A stretch of DNA of 64,000 bases from an uncultured Schlesneria sp. (GTDB taxonomy: Bacteria > Planctomycetota > Planctomycetia > Planctomycetales > Planctomycetaceae), in the NCBI GenBank assembly GCA_903904835.1, contig CAIVEI010000045.1, forward strand, positions 1 to 64,000, given 5' to 3'. Position numbers and translations under genes: made by a program. Each line of letters opens with the position of its first letter. Within the stretch, counting starts at the first letter, position 1. The notes beneath the pieces were generated by a model. That model was not told the DNA's origin. It ran no database searches and saw nothing but the letters and a program-made list of their open reading frames with translations. Positions 35,547 through 44,259 of the stretch are shown here, one piece after another.

Positions 35547-36524
35547 TCAGCTTATGGCTTCAAATTCATCATAACTCATCGATTCACGCAGTTTGATTAA
35601 TGAGCTCAGTGCGATTTGACGAACTCGCTCTTTACTTAAACCCATTCGTCCCGCGATGTCGGCCAGACTTTGGCCGCTTGGTTGCCCATCCAGCGCAAAT
35701 CGTGCAGTGACAATTTCACGTTCTCGCTCGGAGAGTGAGGACAGCAATCTCCGAACAGCTTCCATTCGCATCTCCTGAGCCGCTTCAGTCGTCAATGTCG
35801 CCGACTCTCTGTCGGGAAGGTTTTCCAGTGAGGGAGAATCTTCCCCGGCCGAAACGTCCAGAATAGTTCGTGCTCGCTTCAAGTAACGCAGCATTTGATT
35901 CCGTATCGCCCAGGTTGCATACGTGCTGAAGCGATTTCCCAAGCTGATATCAAATAGTTCTACTGCTCGAATCAGTGGAGTCATCCCCTCGCTGATCAGA
36001 TCAGACATCTCTTCAAGTGATCCTGTCAGCTTTTTCGCGAGAGCGATAATCAACCGCACGTTACCCTGAACAATGTGATTACGTGCTCGAAGTGCTTCTT
36101 CAATATCCGATTCAATCCTGGCAACCAGTTTGCGGTCGGGATGACTGAGGTCGAGCAGTCGGCGATTTCTTTCCGCCCGAAATTTGACGAAATTCATCCA
36201 AGTGAACCAGTAGACCTCTTCGTCATGCTTCAAGAGCGGGGCCTGAACGAGCCCGGAAACGAATGCTACGCCAGGCTCGGTTCTGGCGTAAACCGTCGGC
36301 TGATCCAGCGATGCTGGCCGAAGTTTTCGCATCACTTGGACGACATCAGCGCGTTCAAAGTCAGAATGTGGAACGAATTCAATATTGCGTTCCATCAAAT
36401 GTCGGGTTCGGTCAATTAACTCTTTTGGATAACGAGACTTACGCGATGGTGTCGAAGAACTTGGTGAATCGAACTCCTCCCGAAAACCCTTGCAGGCCTT
36501 TTGGACACTACGCAAACCAGCCAT
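35547..36524 (-). CDS. Sigma-70-family RNA polymerase sigma factor
   Basis: The 325-residue protein has sigma region 2 (GNVRLIIALAKKLTG...DLISEGMTPLIRAVELFDISLGNRFSTYATWAIRNQMLRYLKRAR) and region 4 (LSSLSEREREIVTARFAL...SLADIAGRMGLSKERVRQIALSSLIKLRE). Upstream is a region 1.2-like helix (LKHDEEVYWFTWMNFVKFRAERN). Region 3 is missing or very short, so it is not the housekeeping RpoD; it is closer to alternative group 2/3 factors. The promoter class is unknown. The start is ATG 36524 with AGGAGG upstream. It converges with csrA. Confidence 0.87.
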   Translation of the reverse strand: MAGLRSVQKACKGFREEFDSPSSSTPSRKSRYPKELIDRTRHLMERNIEFVPHSDFERADVVQVMRKLRPASLDQPTVYARTEPGVAFVSGLVQAPLLKHDEEVYWFTWMNFVKFRAERNRRLLDLSHPDRKLVARIESDIEEALRARNHIVQGNVRLIIALAKKLTGSLEEMSDLISEGMTPLIRAVELFDISLGNRFSTYATWAIRNQMLRYLKRARTILDVSAGEDSPSLENLPDRESATLTTEAAQEMRMEAVRRLLSSLSEREREIVTARFALDGQPSGQSLADIAGRMGLSKERVRQIALSSLIKLRESMSYDEFEAIS

Positions 36525-36728
36525 GGGACAGCAACCTCCTGCACGTTTCGACGAGCGTGGAATCAATCTCCCAGATTTGGGAATTCTCGCTCGTCTTCAC
36601 GAAAGCGTTTCAATCAGATTTCAACTTAGGCACTAACGACAGGCTGTTCCGGCAGCACTGCCACTCTGGTCTAACCGTAGATTGAATCAGAAATTAACGC
36701 CGTCGCTGATTTCGTTTTAAGAAATTTT

Positions 36729-37793
36729 TCAGCAAATCCGAGGTAACGGCGACCCGGAAGGTTCGTCGAGCACTACCTCCCGTCCGATCCCTCGTACCAC
36801 CAAAACAGGGTTGTCTCGTCGGGGTTTTACCCGACCAATCACATTGGCCTGATTGGTAACCGAATGCTTGCGCAAGATTTCTAGCGTGGATTCAACCAAT
36901 TCAGATGGGGTGGCGAGAACAAACGTTCCCTCGTTTGCGAAATTGAGCGGATCAAGCCCGAGAAGCTCACAGATCCCTCGGACGCAGTCGGTGACTGGTA
37001 TTGCGGATTCGTTGATAATACAAGTCAACCCTGATGCGTCTGCCCACTCGTGTAACACCGCCGCCACTCCCCCGCGAGTCGCATCCCGAACGGCGCGAGG
37101 AGTGAACCGGGCCAGATAAAGTGAAATGAGAGGCTGGCTGATCGCGGCACAATCACTGATCGGTAAGGGGTCAAAGTCGAACTTTTCCCGGGCACACAAG
37201 ATCGCCGCTCCATGACTGCCAATCGGGCCGCTGACGATCAATACGTCATCCGGCTGAAGCGAACGAGCTCCAGGTGGAGAAGGTTCTATGACCTCGCCTA
37301 CGCCAGAAGTCGTGATAAACAGTTTGTCTGCTGCCCCGCGAGGAACGACTTTTGTGTCGCCCGTCACGATCGTCACATTGGCAATCGCAGATGCGGACTG
37401 AATACTATCAAGGACCCGGTCCAGTACCGACCAGGGGAGCCCTTCTTCAATAATCAGCGACAGACTGAGCCAACGAGGGATCGCCCCTGACACGGACAAG
37501 TCATTTGTCGTGCCAAAAACTGCAAGTTTGCCAATATCGCCTCCGGGAAAAAATAAAGGGGTCACCGTGTACCCGTCTGTCGAAAAAGCGAGTTGGCGAC
37601 TCTCTGGCGTTAAAAACGCCGCATCCCCCAACGAGTTCAACTCGTCGTTGGAAAATCGAGTTAGCATCCGCTCGCGAATCAATCGTCGCGAAAGTCGCCC
37701 CCCTTCGCCGTAAGCCAGAGTAATCCGCTCGCCATCATCTTCGCTGAGAATCGGACAACCTGGTCCGTCATTCTGTCGACTGAGATCACTCAT
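36729..37793 (-). CDS. hypE: Hydrogenase maturation protein HypE
   Basis: The 354-residue protein has the PurM/AIR-synthase-like fold of HypE: LAYGEGGRLSRRLI at the start, STDGYTVTPLFFPGGDIGKLAVFGTTNDL, TGDTKVVPRG, RDATRGGVAAVLHEWA and NEGTFV. It ends in PRIC, the C-terminal Cys that HypF carbamoylates and HypE dehydrates to thiocyanate, the CN source for the [NiFe] hydrogenase iron. The first ATG overlaps the hypD stop by four bases, so translation is coupled. No hypA, B, C, F or hydrogenase subunits lie nearby. Confidence 0.94.
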   Translation of the reverse strand: MSDLSRQNDGPGCPILSEDDGERITLAYGEGGRLSRRLIRERMLTRFSNDELNSLGDAAFLTPESRQLAFSTDGYTVTPLFFPGGDIGKLAVFGTTNDLSVSGAIPRWLSLSLIIEEGLPWSVLDRVLDSIQSASAIANVTIVTGDTKVVPRGAADKLFITTSGVGEVIEPSPPGARSLQPDDVLIVSGPIGSHGAAILCAREKFDFDPLPISDCAAISQPLISLYLARFTPRAVRDATRGGVAAVLHEWADASGLTCIINESAIPVTDCVRGICELLGLDPLNFANEGTFVLATPSELVESTLEILRKHSVTNQANVIGRVKPRRDNPVLVVRGIGREVVLDEPSGSPLPRIC

Positions 37794-38890
37794 GTTCGTA
37801 CCTCAATCGGTCTCGCATAACGGTAGTACGCGCTACAGGCACCTTCGGAGGAGACCATCGGAGCACCAACTGGGTTATCCGGAGTACAGGGATTTCCGAA
37901 TAATGGACATTCAATCGGCTTGATCCGTCCGGTCATGACATCACCACTCTGGCAGTCACCGTCGCTCGAAAAAAGGGATGCGGCCAGTCCAAACCGAGAT
38001 CGAGCGTCGAAGTCTCGCAGCGCAGGTCGTATCACCAGTCCACCATCAACGATCTCACGAAACCCACGCCAGGGAACTGTCGCAACGCAGTAAACTTCGT
38101 CGATCAACCGCTGTGCATGCACATTACCTTTGGGCCGCACGGATCGACTGTATTCATTACAAAGTTGAGGCTCTCCCGACTCAAGCAGTCGCACGCATCC
38201 GGTCAGGCCGGCGAGTAAATCCATTGGCTCAAATCCCGTCACGACAACAGGGACTCGGAACTGATCGACGAACGCCGAATAATGAGCAAACCCCGTCACT
38301 GTGCAGACGTGTCCAGCAGCAAGCATTCCCTCAATGCGATTCCCCGGCAATTGCATCACGGCCCGCATCGCTGGCTCGACACGCACATGATTTGCCAGCA
38401 GGCTGAAATTCGTCAATCCAAGTTGGCGTGCCTGCAAGACTGCCAAAGCCGTTGCCGGAGCAGTCGATTCAAATCCGACAGCAAAGAAAACGACATGCTT
38501 TGCAGGTTCCTTCACGGCCAATTGTACGGCATCAGCCGGCGAATAAACGATGCGGATATCAGAACCCCTGGCCCGAGCCTGAAGCAGACTCCCCCTGCGA
38601 CCGGGGACTCGCAGCATATCGCCGAAACTTGTCATCACGACATCGGGACGTTTTGCCAGTTCCACGGCGTCATCAATCGCTTCGGCGGGGGTCACACAGA
38701 CGGGACATCCCGGTCCATGCACCAGTTCCAGAACATCCTCTAGCGCCTGCTCTAAGCCGTGTCGAAGCAGTCCGTGGGTCTGGCCGCCACAGACATCCAT
38801 GATCACCCACCGACGAGTGATCAGTTTCCGCAGTTCTGCAAGCTGAGTTTTCAGCCGCGTCGGATCTCGATAGTCGTCAACAAACTTCAT
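37790..38890 (-). CDS. hypD: Hydrogenase maturation protein HypD
   Basis: The 366-residue protein carries the HypD motifs VCGGQTHGLLRHGL, LVHGPGCPVCVTP, FFAVGFESTAPATA, AAGHVCTVTGFAHY and the C-terminal Cys cluster (ECPLFGNPCTPDNPVGAPMVSSEGACSAYYRY) that holds the [4Fe-4S] cluster. With HypC it assembles the Fe(CN)2CO unit, receiving cyanide from HypE. It is first of a two-gene unit with hypE and divergent from upp across 139 bases. Confidence 0.94.
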   Translation of the reverse strand: MKFVDDYRDPTRLKTQLAELRKLITRRWVIMDVCGGQTHGLLRHGLEQALEDVLELVHGPGCPVCVTPAEAIDDAVELAKRPDVVMTSFGDMLRVPGRRGSLLQARARGSDIRIVYSPADAVQLAVKEPAKHVVFFAVGFESTAPATALAVLQARQLGLTNFSLLANHVRVEPAMRAVMQLPGNRIEGMLAAGHVCTVTGFAHYSAFVDQFRVPVVVTGFEPMDLLAGLTGCVRLLESGEPQLCNEYSRSVRPKGNVHAQRLIDEVYCVATVPWRGFREIVDGGLVIRPALRDFDARSRFGLAASLFSSDGDCQSGDVMTGRIKPIECPLFGNPCTPDNPVGAPMVSSEGACSAYYRYARPIEVRT

Positions 38891-39029
38891 CTTGAACCTG
38901 ACATCGTTTCTTTCATCTCAATCATGCTTTCAGTAGTTCGGAATTCCGCACGCGTAAAGAGCGTTCGCTGTTCGAAATCGATCGTGGTTCGTAGGCTATT
39001 CCGAGTCTCGCATCTCCAGGGGTCCATGT

Positions 39030-39668
39030 ATGCTTCGCGTTTTTGAAAGTGATCATCCGCTCGTCCGATATCATCTTACGCAACTGCGTGACAAAAACAC
39101 GTCGCCGGTTGAGTTTCGTGCCTTGATCCGAAGACTCGCTTACCTGCTTTCCTACGAAGCAACGCGCGATCTTGCTGCTCGTGATCGCTCGATTCAGACG
39201 CCACTGACATCAATGGTCGGGTCGGAACTTGCCGAAAAGATTGCACTTGTTCCGATTCTGCGAGCGGGGTTAGGAATGGTAGATCCAATCCTCGATCTGA
39301 TCCCGGAAGCCGAAGTCTGGCATTTAGGTCTGTACCGCGACGAAGAGACAGCTCAACCGGTTCGATATTACAACAAGCTGCCTCAAACAAACCCCGTCGA
39401 TGTCGCGATGGTTCTCGACCCGATGCTCGCCACCGGAGGCAGCGCCACCGCCGCAATTGAATCGTTAGCAGAATGGGGCGTGAGATCAATCAAGCTCATT
39501 TCGGTCATTGCGTCCCAAGCCGGGGTTGACGCCGTAGTGACACGATTCCCCGAAACGCAGATATTCGTCGGTGCGATTGATCCCGAATTGAATGCGATCA
39601 AATATATCGTTCCCGGGTTGGGAGACGCAGGTGATCGGACGTTTAATACGCTCAGATACCTCGAATGA
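39030..39668 (+). CDS. upp: Uracil phosphoribosyltransferase
   Basis: The 212-residue enzyme makes UMP from uracil and PRPP. Motifs: HPLVRYHLTQLRDKNTSP near the N terminus, LVPILRAGLGMVDPILDLIPEAEVWHLGLYRDEET, the PRPP loop MVLDPMLATGGSA and the uracil-binding end KYIVPGLGDAGDRTFNT. ATG 39030 follows CCAGGGG by 7 bases. A nucleoside transporter gene starts 69 bases downstream, so the two form a pyrimidine salvage unit. Confidence 0.95.
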   Translation: MLRVFESDHPLVRYHLTQLRDKNTSPVEFRALIRRLAYLLSYEATRDLAARDRSIQTPLTSMVGSELAEKIALVPILRAGLGMVDPILDLIPEAEVWHLGLYRDEETAQPVRYYNKLPQTNPVDVAMVLDPMLATGGSATAAIESLAEWGVRSIKLISVIASQAGVDAVVTRFPETQIFVGAIDPELNAIKYIVPGLGDAGDRTFNTLRYLE

Positions 39669-39737
39669 GACCTCGCCGACAGTGGATGCCGTCTTTGAAA
39701 ATGGATGCCTTGTTTCCCTCTTGAGCCTGATCTTTCC

Positions 39738-40937
39738 ATGGAACGCTTCATCAGCCTGTTTGGTTATATGGTCATGCTGCTGCTGGCATGGTTTATGAGT
39801 TCCCATAAGCGAATCATTCCCTGGCGCGTGCTGATCGCCGGGACGATCATGCAATTCGTGTTTGCCATCTTGATTCTGAAGACGACTCTGGGGCTGATGT
39901 TTTTTGCCTGGATGGGTGACGTCTTTACGTCACTGCTCGACTTTTCCGACACGGGGGCACGATTCGTCTTCGGAGACAGCTTCAAGGACTTCTTTTTCGC
40001 CTTCAAGGTGCTGCCGACGATCATCTTTGTTTCGTCGCTGATGTCGGTCTTGTATTACATCGGACTGATGCCCTGGATCGTCAACGGCCTTGCATTGCTC
40101 ATGCAGCGAACATTGGGGACGTCGGGGGCCGAAACCCTGTCTGCGAGTGCAAACGTCTTTCTGGGACAGACGGAAGCGCCGCTGCTGATCAAACCGTATA
40201 TCGCGAAAATGACTCTTTCAGAACTCAATGCGGTCATGATCGGTGGGTTCGCAACGATTTCCGGAGGTGTCCTGGCGCTTTTCGTCGGGATGAAAATTCC
40301 TGCCGGGCATTTGATCACGGCCTCCGTCATTTCCGCTCCGGCCAGTCTGATGATTGCGAAGCTGATGCTGCCCGAGACGGAAACGCCAGCGACTTTTGGA
40401 AATGCCAAGCTCGAAGTCCCTCCGGCGGGAGTCAATTTGATCGATGCCGCAGCCAACGGTGCCGCCGACGGGATGAAGCTGGCACTCAATGTCGCGGCCA
40501 TGCTGATGGCGTTCATCGCGCTCATTGCGATGGTGGACAAGGGGCTGGGGATGTTAGGCGCGACAATCGGTCATGCGTGGTCTCTCAAAGATGGATTCGG
40601 ATACGGATTTGCTCCGATCGCCTGGCTGATGGGGATCGAATGGAAAGACTGTCTGAAAGGTGGCGAATTGCTCGGGCTGAAAATGGCCTTGAACGAAGTG
40701 ATCGCTTACGGTGAACTCGCCAAATGTAAGGACGAACTCACCGAGCGGTCATTTGTCATTCTCACGTACGCACTGTGTGGTTTCTCAAACTTCAGCTCGA
40801 TCGCCATTCAGATCGGTGGACTTGGCGGGATGGCCGAAGAACGAAAGAGTGACATCGCCCGCCTTGGACTTCGTGCCATGCTCGGTGGGATGCTCTCGTG
40901 CTGCCTCACCGCATGCGTCGCAGGTGTGATCCTTTAA
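39738..40937 (+). CDS. Concentrative nucleoside transporter (NupC/CNT family)
   Basis: The 399-residue inner-membrane protein has the CNT order: three N-terminal helices, FVFGDSFKDFFFAFKVLPTIIFVSSLMSVLYYIGLM, the substrate loop SASANVFLGQTEAPLLIKPYIAKM, the FATISGGVLALFVGM helix, then AANGAADGMKLALNVAAMLMAFIALIAM and the C-terminal YALCGFSNFSSIAIQIGGLGGM. It imports nucleosides with Na+ or H+. I start at ATG 39738 (MERFISLFGYMVM), which places the first helix at the N terminus. It follows upp and fits a role in nucleoside and base salvage. Confidence 0.92.
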   Translation: MERFISLFGYMVMLLLAWFMSSHKRIIPWRVLIAGTIMQFVFAILILKTTLGLMFFAWMGDVFTSLLDFSDTGARFVFGDSFKDFFFAFKVLPTIIFVSSLMSVLYYIGLMPWIVNGLALLMQRTLGTSGAETLSASANVFLGQTEAPLLIKPYIAKMTLSELNAVMIGGFATISGGVLALFVGMKIPAGHLITASVISAPASLMIAKLMLPETETPATFGNAKLEVPPAGVNLIDAAANGAADGMKLALNVAAMLMAFIALIAMVDKGLGMLGATIGHAWSLKDGFGYGFAPIAWLMGIEWKDCLKGGELLGLKMALNEVIAYGELAKCKDELTERSFVILTYALCGFSNFSSIAIQIGGLGGMAEERKSDIARLGLRAMLGGMLSCCLTACVAGVIL

Positions 40938-41075
40938 AAAACTCTCGTTCAATTTTTGCCGATTATGCGGTCGATATAGGCCAATAGAGTCGACGGCCAA
41001 AACTTCCCCAATCGGCAAAGTCTGCCGCATTGCGGTTGCGTTCGGCAATTCGACTCACAAAAAACAAAAATAACG

Positions 41076-41125
41076 AACGAAACCCCACCCCCCCCTGTGG
41101 GGGGGTTACCGGGCCTTTGCCCTAG
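41076..41125 (+). repeat. Palindromic dispersed repeat, copy B
   Basis: AACGAAACCCCAC, then an all-C/G hairpin (CCCCCCC-TGT-GGGGGGG), then TTACCGGGCCTTTGCCCTAG. It faces copy D head-on 70 bases away. The second half contains its own short palindrome GGGC-CTTT-GCCC. Confidence 0.75.
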
Positions 41126-41194
41126 AGCCTAAAACCCAGTTAATAAACGACTAATGATCCTCGCCCAAAATCGAGCTCATTAACAACTGATAAT

Positions 41195-41244
41195 CCTGGT
41201 GCAAAAGCCGTTTAACCACCCCTGCAGGGGAGGTGGGTTGCGTT
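41195..41244 (-). repeat. Palindromic dispersed repeat, copy D (reverse, diverged)
   Basis: On the minus strand it reads AACGCAACCCACCTCCCC-TGCA-GGGGTGGTTAAACGGC then TTTTGCACCAG, aligning block for block with copies B and C. It lies immediately upstream of the pseudo-HPt/receiver gene and may supply part of its leader. Confidence 0.65.
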
Positions 41245-41252
41245 GCTTTGGG

Positions 41253-42461
41253 GTGACAAATTTGCAATTAGAACCCGCAAGAATCGAATCATTACTGGAT
41301 CACGCCTGGCGCTTAATCAGCCAGTTGCGCCAATGGTTCGCTGCATGGTCACTCGGATCAACCGACCACGATGGTCTAGTGGAATTGATTCGCAACCTGC
41401 AATTGTTGTGGGTCAAAGCCGATGACCTGGAATTGAAAGGACTATCTCGAAATAGTCTTGCGATCGAACAGTTTCTGGAACGGTTCTGCGCGGGAAAGTT
41501 GGAGCTCACGTCTGAAAACTTGAACGACGTGACGGTGGCAGTGGGAAGCCTGCAGGACTTGCTGCTTGGTCTTGAGGCGATGCGCGAAGAACCGCTCATC
41601 ACGGATCTAGTGTCCTTACAGAAATTAGAGCGTGACACCCTGAAAGGGTTTTGGTCCGACGCAACAAATAGGACAATCGAGGTTGCTGTCTCGGCGAACG
41701 ATGTCGTCCAGGGGGCGGTCACCGCACCTGGCTGTCCGAATCGGCTGGAAGCTGTCCCCATCCAATCGCATCCGCGTTTGACCTCTGAAACATTGCTTAA
41801 CGAGTTGAAGCCCTTAGCGGGGATTTTGTCAGTTGCAAGCGTTGATTTGAGTTCCTCGGCAGGACCTTGGCGAGCGGCGATGCGACATGTTCTATCGGTT
41901 CGAGAATTCCAGGTCGCACCTGATCTCAACTGTATTTCGGACAAGTCGATCATCGACAGTCGGTCGGATGCCGGCGTTCAAACGGGCTTGGAATCAATCG
42001 ACGTCCCGGAACCCGAACAAAAGGCGATTGAATTACACCGCGTTTTGATCGTGGAAGATTCGCTGTTCTACCGAAACTTAATTGGCATAGCCTTGCGATC
42101 GGTCGGATATGATTCGGATTCAATAAAATCCGACGTAAACGCCTTCGAAACCATTCAGAACGCGCGGTCGTCGGACTATTGTGCGATTCTGGTCGGCGAG
42201 CCGGTCACCACCGAGGTCGCAGACGCAATCATGAGTTTTCGGACGGTGAACGGGGTACCCGTGATTCGTCTGATGACATCAGGCAACGACGAGTCATTTC
42301 CGTTCATCGTAGATGCGTCAGTTTCCAAGTCTAATCCACGCCAATTGATCGTTACGCTCAATCATTTGTTGAATCCAACTTCCGAATCGGTTCCCTCGCA
42401 CCAGGAAACTGATTTTGAGTTGTCAACTTGCGTTCGCGACGTTGAGTTGCGAGTCGGATAA
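41253..42461 (+). CDS. HPt-like plus receiver-like protein lacking phospho-acceptor residues
   Basis: A 402-residue protein. Residues about 20-110 resemble an HPt helical bundle (DDLELKGLSRNSLAIEQFLERF, like the AHTLKGSS region of CheA P1), but the phosphorylatable His is absent. The C-terminal part is a receiver fold: HRVLIVEDSLFYRNLIGIALRSVGYDSD has the acidic pair, VIRLMTSGND and ASVSKSNPRQLI carry the switch Thr and Lys, but the strand that should hold the phospho-Asp reads CAILVGEP. It may be a phosphorylation-independent adaptor or a decaying chemotaxis-type regulator. GTG 41253 is used; an earlier GTG would translate repeat copy D. It is flanked by dispersed repeats on both sides. Confidence 0.6.
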   Translation: MTNLQLEPARIESLLDHAWRLISQLRQWFAAWSLGSTDHDGLVELIRNLQLLWVKADDLELKGLSRNSLAIEQFLERFCAGKLELTSENLNDVTVAVGSLQDLLLGLEAMREEPLITDLVSLQKLERDTLKGFWSDATNRTIEVAVSANDVVQGAVTAPGCPNRLEAVPIQSHPRLTSETLLNELKPLAGILSVASVDLSSSAGPWRAAMRHVLSVREFQVAPDLNCISDKSIIDSRSDAGVQTGLESIDVPEPEQKAIELHRVLIVEDSLFYRNLIGIALRSVGYDSDSIKSDVNAFETIQNARSSDYCAILVGEPVTTEVADAIMSFRTVNGVPVIRLMTSGNDESFPFIVDASVSKSNPRQLIVTLNHLLNPTSESVPSHQETDFELSTCVRDVELRVG

Positions 42462-42478
42462 GAACCCGCGATAAATCC

Positions 42479-42530
42479 AAACGAAACGCCACTCCCCCCT
42501 GCGGGAGTGGTTAACGGGCCTTTGCCCTAG
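42479..42530 (+). repeat. Palindromic dispersed repeat, copy C
   Basis: AACGAAACGCCACTCCC-CCCTGC-GGGAGTGG then TTAACGGGCCTTTGCCCTAG: a clean hairpin with GCCACTCCC facing GGGAGTGG, followed by the constant 3' block. It starts 18 bases after the stop of the pseudo-HPt/receiver gene. Confidence 0.75.
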
Positions 42531-42573
42531 CTCTCATGAACCGACAAATTCAGCTACCCGCAACAATAGGTGC

Positions 42574-42603
42574 CACGGTCTTACCGTCATCGGTAAGGCC
42601 GTG
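42574..42603. repeat. 13-base stem hairpin CACGGTCTTACCG
   Basis: CACGGTCTTACCG-TCAT-CGGTAAGGCCGTG, one G-T pair. A partial CCGAAGACGG-type element follows near 42640. Together they fill much of the 473-base gap before the dehydrogenase gene, which otherwise holds no supported gene. Confidence 0.6.
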
Positions 42604-42934
42604 CTCTTCCTCTGCGTTTTCGAATCATAAAGCCACGCTTCACCGAAGACGGTAAAACCGAGGCACCCTGAGATTCGACTGCTGATCTGAAGATGAGGCG
42701 CAACATTGCTACACGCCAGTTTGGCCGCTTCATCAGACGATTCTGATCCCCGGCGAACAACCCAAGCCCAAAATGAAAAACGGACTTACCCCCTGCTCTT
42801 CCGGGTTCGACTGCTGGAATGAGTCGCTTCGGGTAGCTACACTTCCGAGCCGAATGATGCTCTCTCCCGGGTGTCATCGTAGACGTTGTTAATCATTATT
42901 AATTACCAAAAATCCTTGACGAGTCGAATTCGCC

Positions 42935-44056
42935 ATGAAAGCCATCGCCGTACTGCCTGGAAAGCCCAACAGCGTCCATCTTCGAGAGATTCCCGCTCCG
43001 AAACTGCTCGATCAGCCGCAGCCGCATGTCTGCAAGATTCCTGAAGGACGAGCGGTACTGGTTAAAACGCTGCAAGTCGGCGTCGATGCAACCGACCGCG
43101 AAATCAACGAAGCGCTCTACGGAAACGCTCCTCCCGGCGGCGAACACCTCGTAATCGGTCACGAGAGCTTCGGTCAAGTCCTCGAGGTTGGCAATAAGGT
43201 GACGGAACTGAAGCCCGGCGATTATGTCTCGTGCACCGTCCGTCGCCCTGGCGGATCGATGTTCGATAAGATCGGACGAAATGACATTACCAGCGAAGAG
43301 GTCTACTACGAACGTGGCATCAATCTCTGTCACGGTTATATGACCGAGTCGTTCGTCGATGATGCAGAATATATGGTCAAGGTTCCCGTGAATCTGAAAC
43401 ATCTTGGCGTTCTCGCAGAACCCGCCAGCGTTTGTGCGAAGGCTATCGACCAGGCCTATCTGGCTCAACAACGCCTGCAGGTCTGGAACCCCAAACGAGC
43501 TTTCGTCATGGGGGCCGGCCAGATCGGTTTGCTCGCCACAATGATGTTGAAACTGCGAGGGATGGAAGTCTACACGCTGGCGACGCGTCCCGGCCCACAT
43601 CGCAAGCAGGAAATTGCTGAAGCCTACGGCGCGACGTATGTCAGTACCAAACAGACATCGATGCACGATCTAGTGAAAAAGATAGGCAAGCCAGATCTGA
43701 TTTTCGAAGCAACCGGCAACGCCGAAGTCTGCTTCCGATCGATGGAAGTTCTTGCTCATAACGGAGCACTCATCTGGACGAGCATTACCGGTGGCAAGCA
43801 CGACGTGACGGTCGATGGTGCCAAGATCAACCTCGAATGGGTCCTCGGCAATAAGTTGCTGGTCTCCAGCGTGAACGGTAATCGCCGTCACTTCGAAATG
43901 GGGATTGCGGATCTGGCTGTGGGCGAATTGACCTACCCGGGCGTGACAGAACGAATCCTGACCAACCCCGTCGCCGGGTTGGATAATTACAAAGAGATGA
44001 TGCGGCTGCTGGTAGAAGAAAAGGAGGCCATCAAGGTCTTCGTGAACGTAGCGTAA
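42935..44056 (+). CDS. Glucose 1-dehydrogenase-like zinc-dependent oxidoreductase
   Basis: The 373-residue medium-chain dehydrogenase resembles archaeal-type glucose dehydrogenases along its length: [61 protein letters not shown], and the NAD(P) Rossmann motif [17 protein letters not shown]. The catalytic zinc ligands appear to be Asp51 (Cys in most relatives), His76 and a Glu, an Asp variant I recall from Haloferax glucose dehydrogenase. It probably oxidises glucose to gluconolactone with NAD(P)+. ATG 42935; single gene. Confidence 0.82.
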   Translation: MKAIAVLPGKPNSVHLREIPAPKLLDQPQPHVCKIPEGRAVLVKTLQVGVDATDREINEALYGNAPPGGEHLVIGHESFGQVLEVGNKVTELKPGDYVSCTVRRPGGSMFDKIGRNDITSEEVYYERGINLCHGYMTESFVDDAEYMVKVPVNLKHLGVLAEPASVCAKAIDQAYLAQQRLQVWNPKRAFVMGAGQIGLLATMMLKLRGMEVYTLATRPGPHRKQEIAEAYGATYVSTKQTSMHDLVKKIGKPDLIFEATGNAEVCFRSMEVLAHNGALIWTSITGGKHDVTVDGAKINLEWVLGNKLLVSSVNGNRRHFEMGIADLAVGELTYPGVTERILTNPVAGLDNYKEMMRLLVEEKEAIKVFVNVA

Positions 44057-44259
44057 TTACTCATAAACTCAAAAAACCTTCCAATCCCATCAAGAGTTCC
44101 CATTAGGTTGATTGCGGGCAGTCAGGAAGGGCGAGCCTTCAACTTTCGTCAAAGAATTGCCTTTATTGGGTTGCATGAAATGTCGTAATGTGTCGATGAG
44201 TCGCTTCAAATCCCCCTGCGGTTTTAATGTCATGAAACGCGCGAGTTCTTCCCGGGCTG

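Noticed and set aside
44090-44233. A 47-codon frame (MTLKPQGDLKRLIDTLRHFM...) downstream of the large oxidoreductase gene
   Set aside because: Looks protein-like and is in the same direction, but it has no clear ribosome site and no recognised family, so I did not annotate it.
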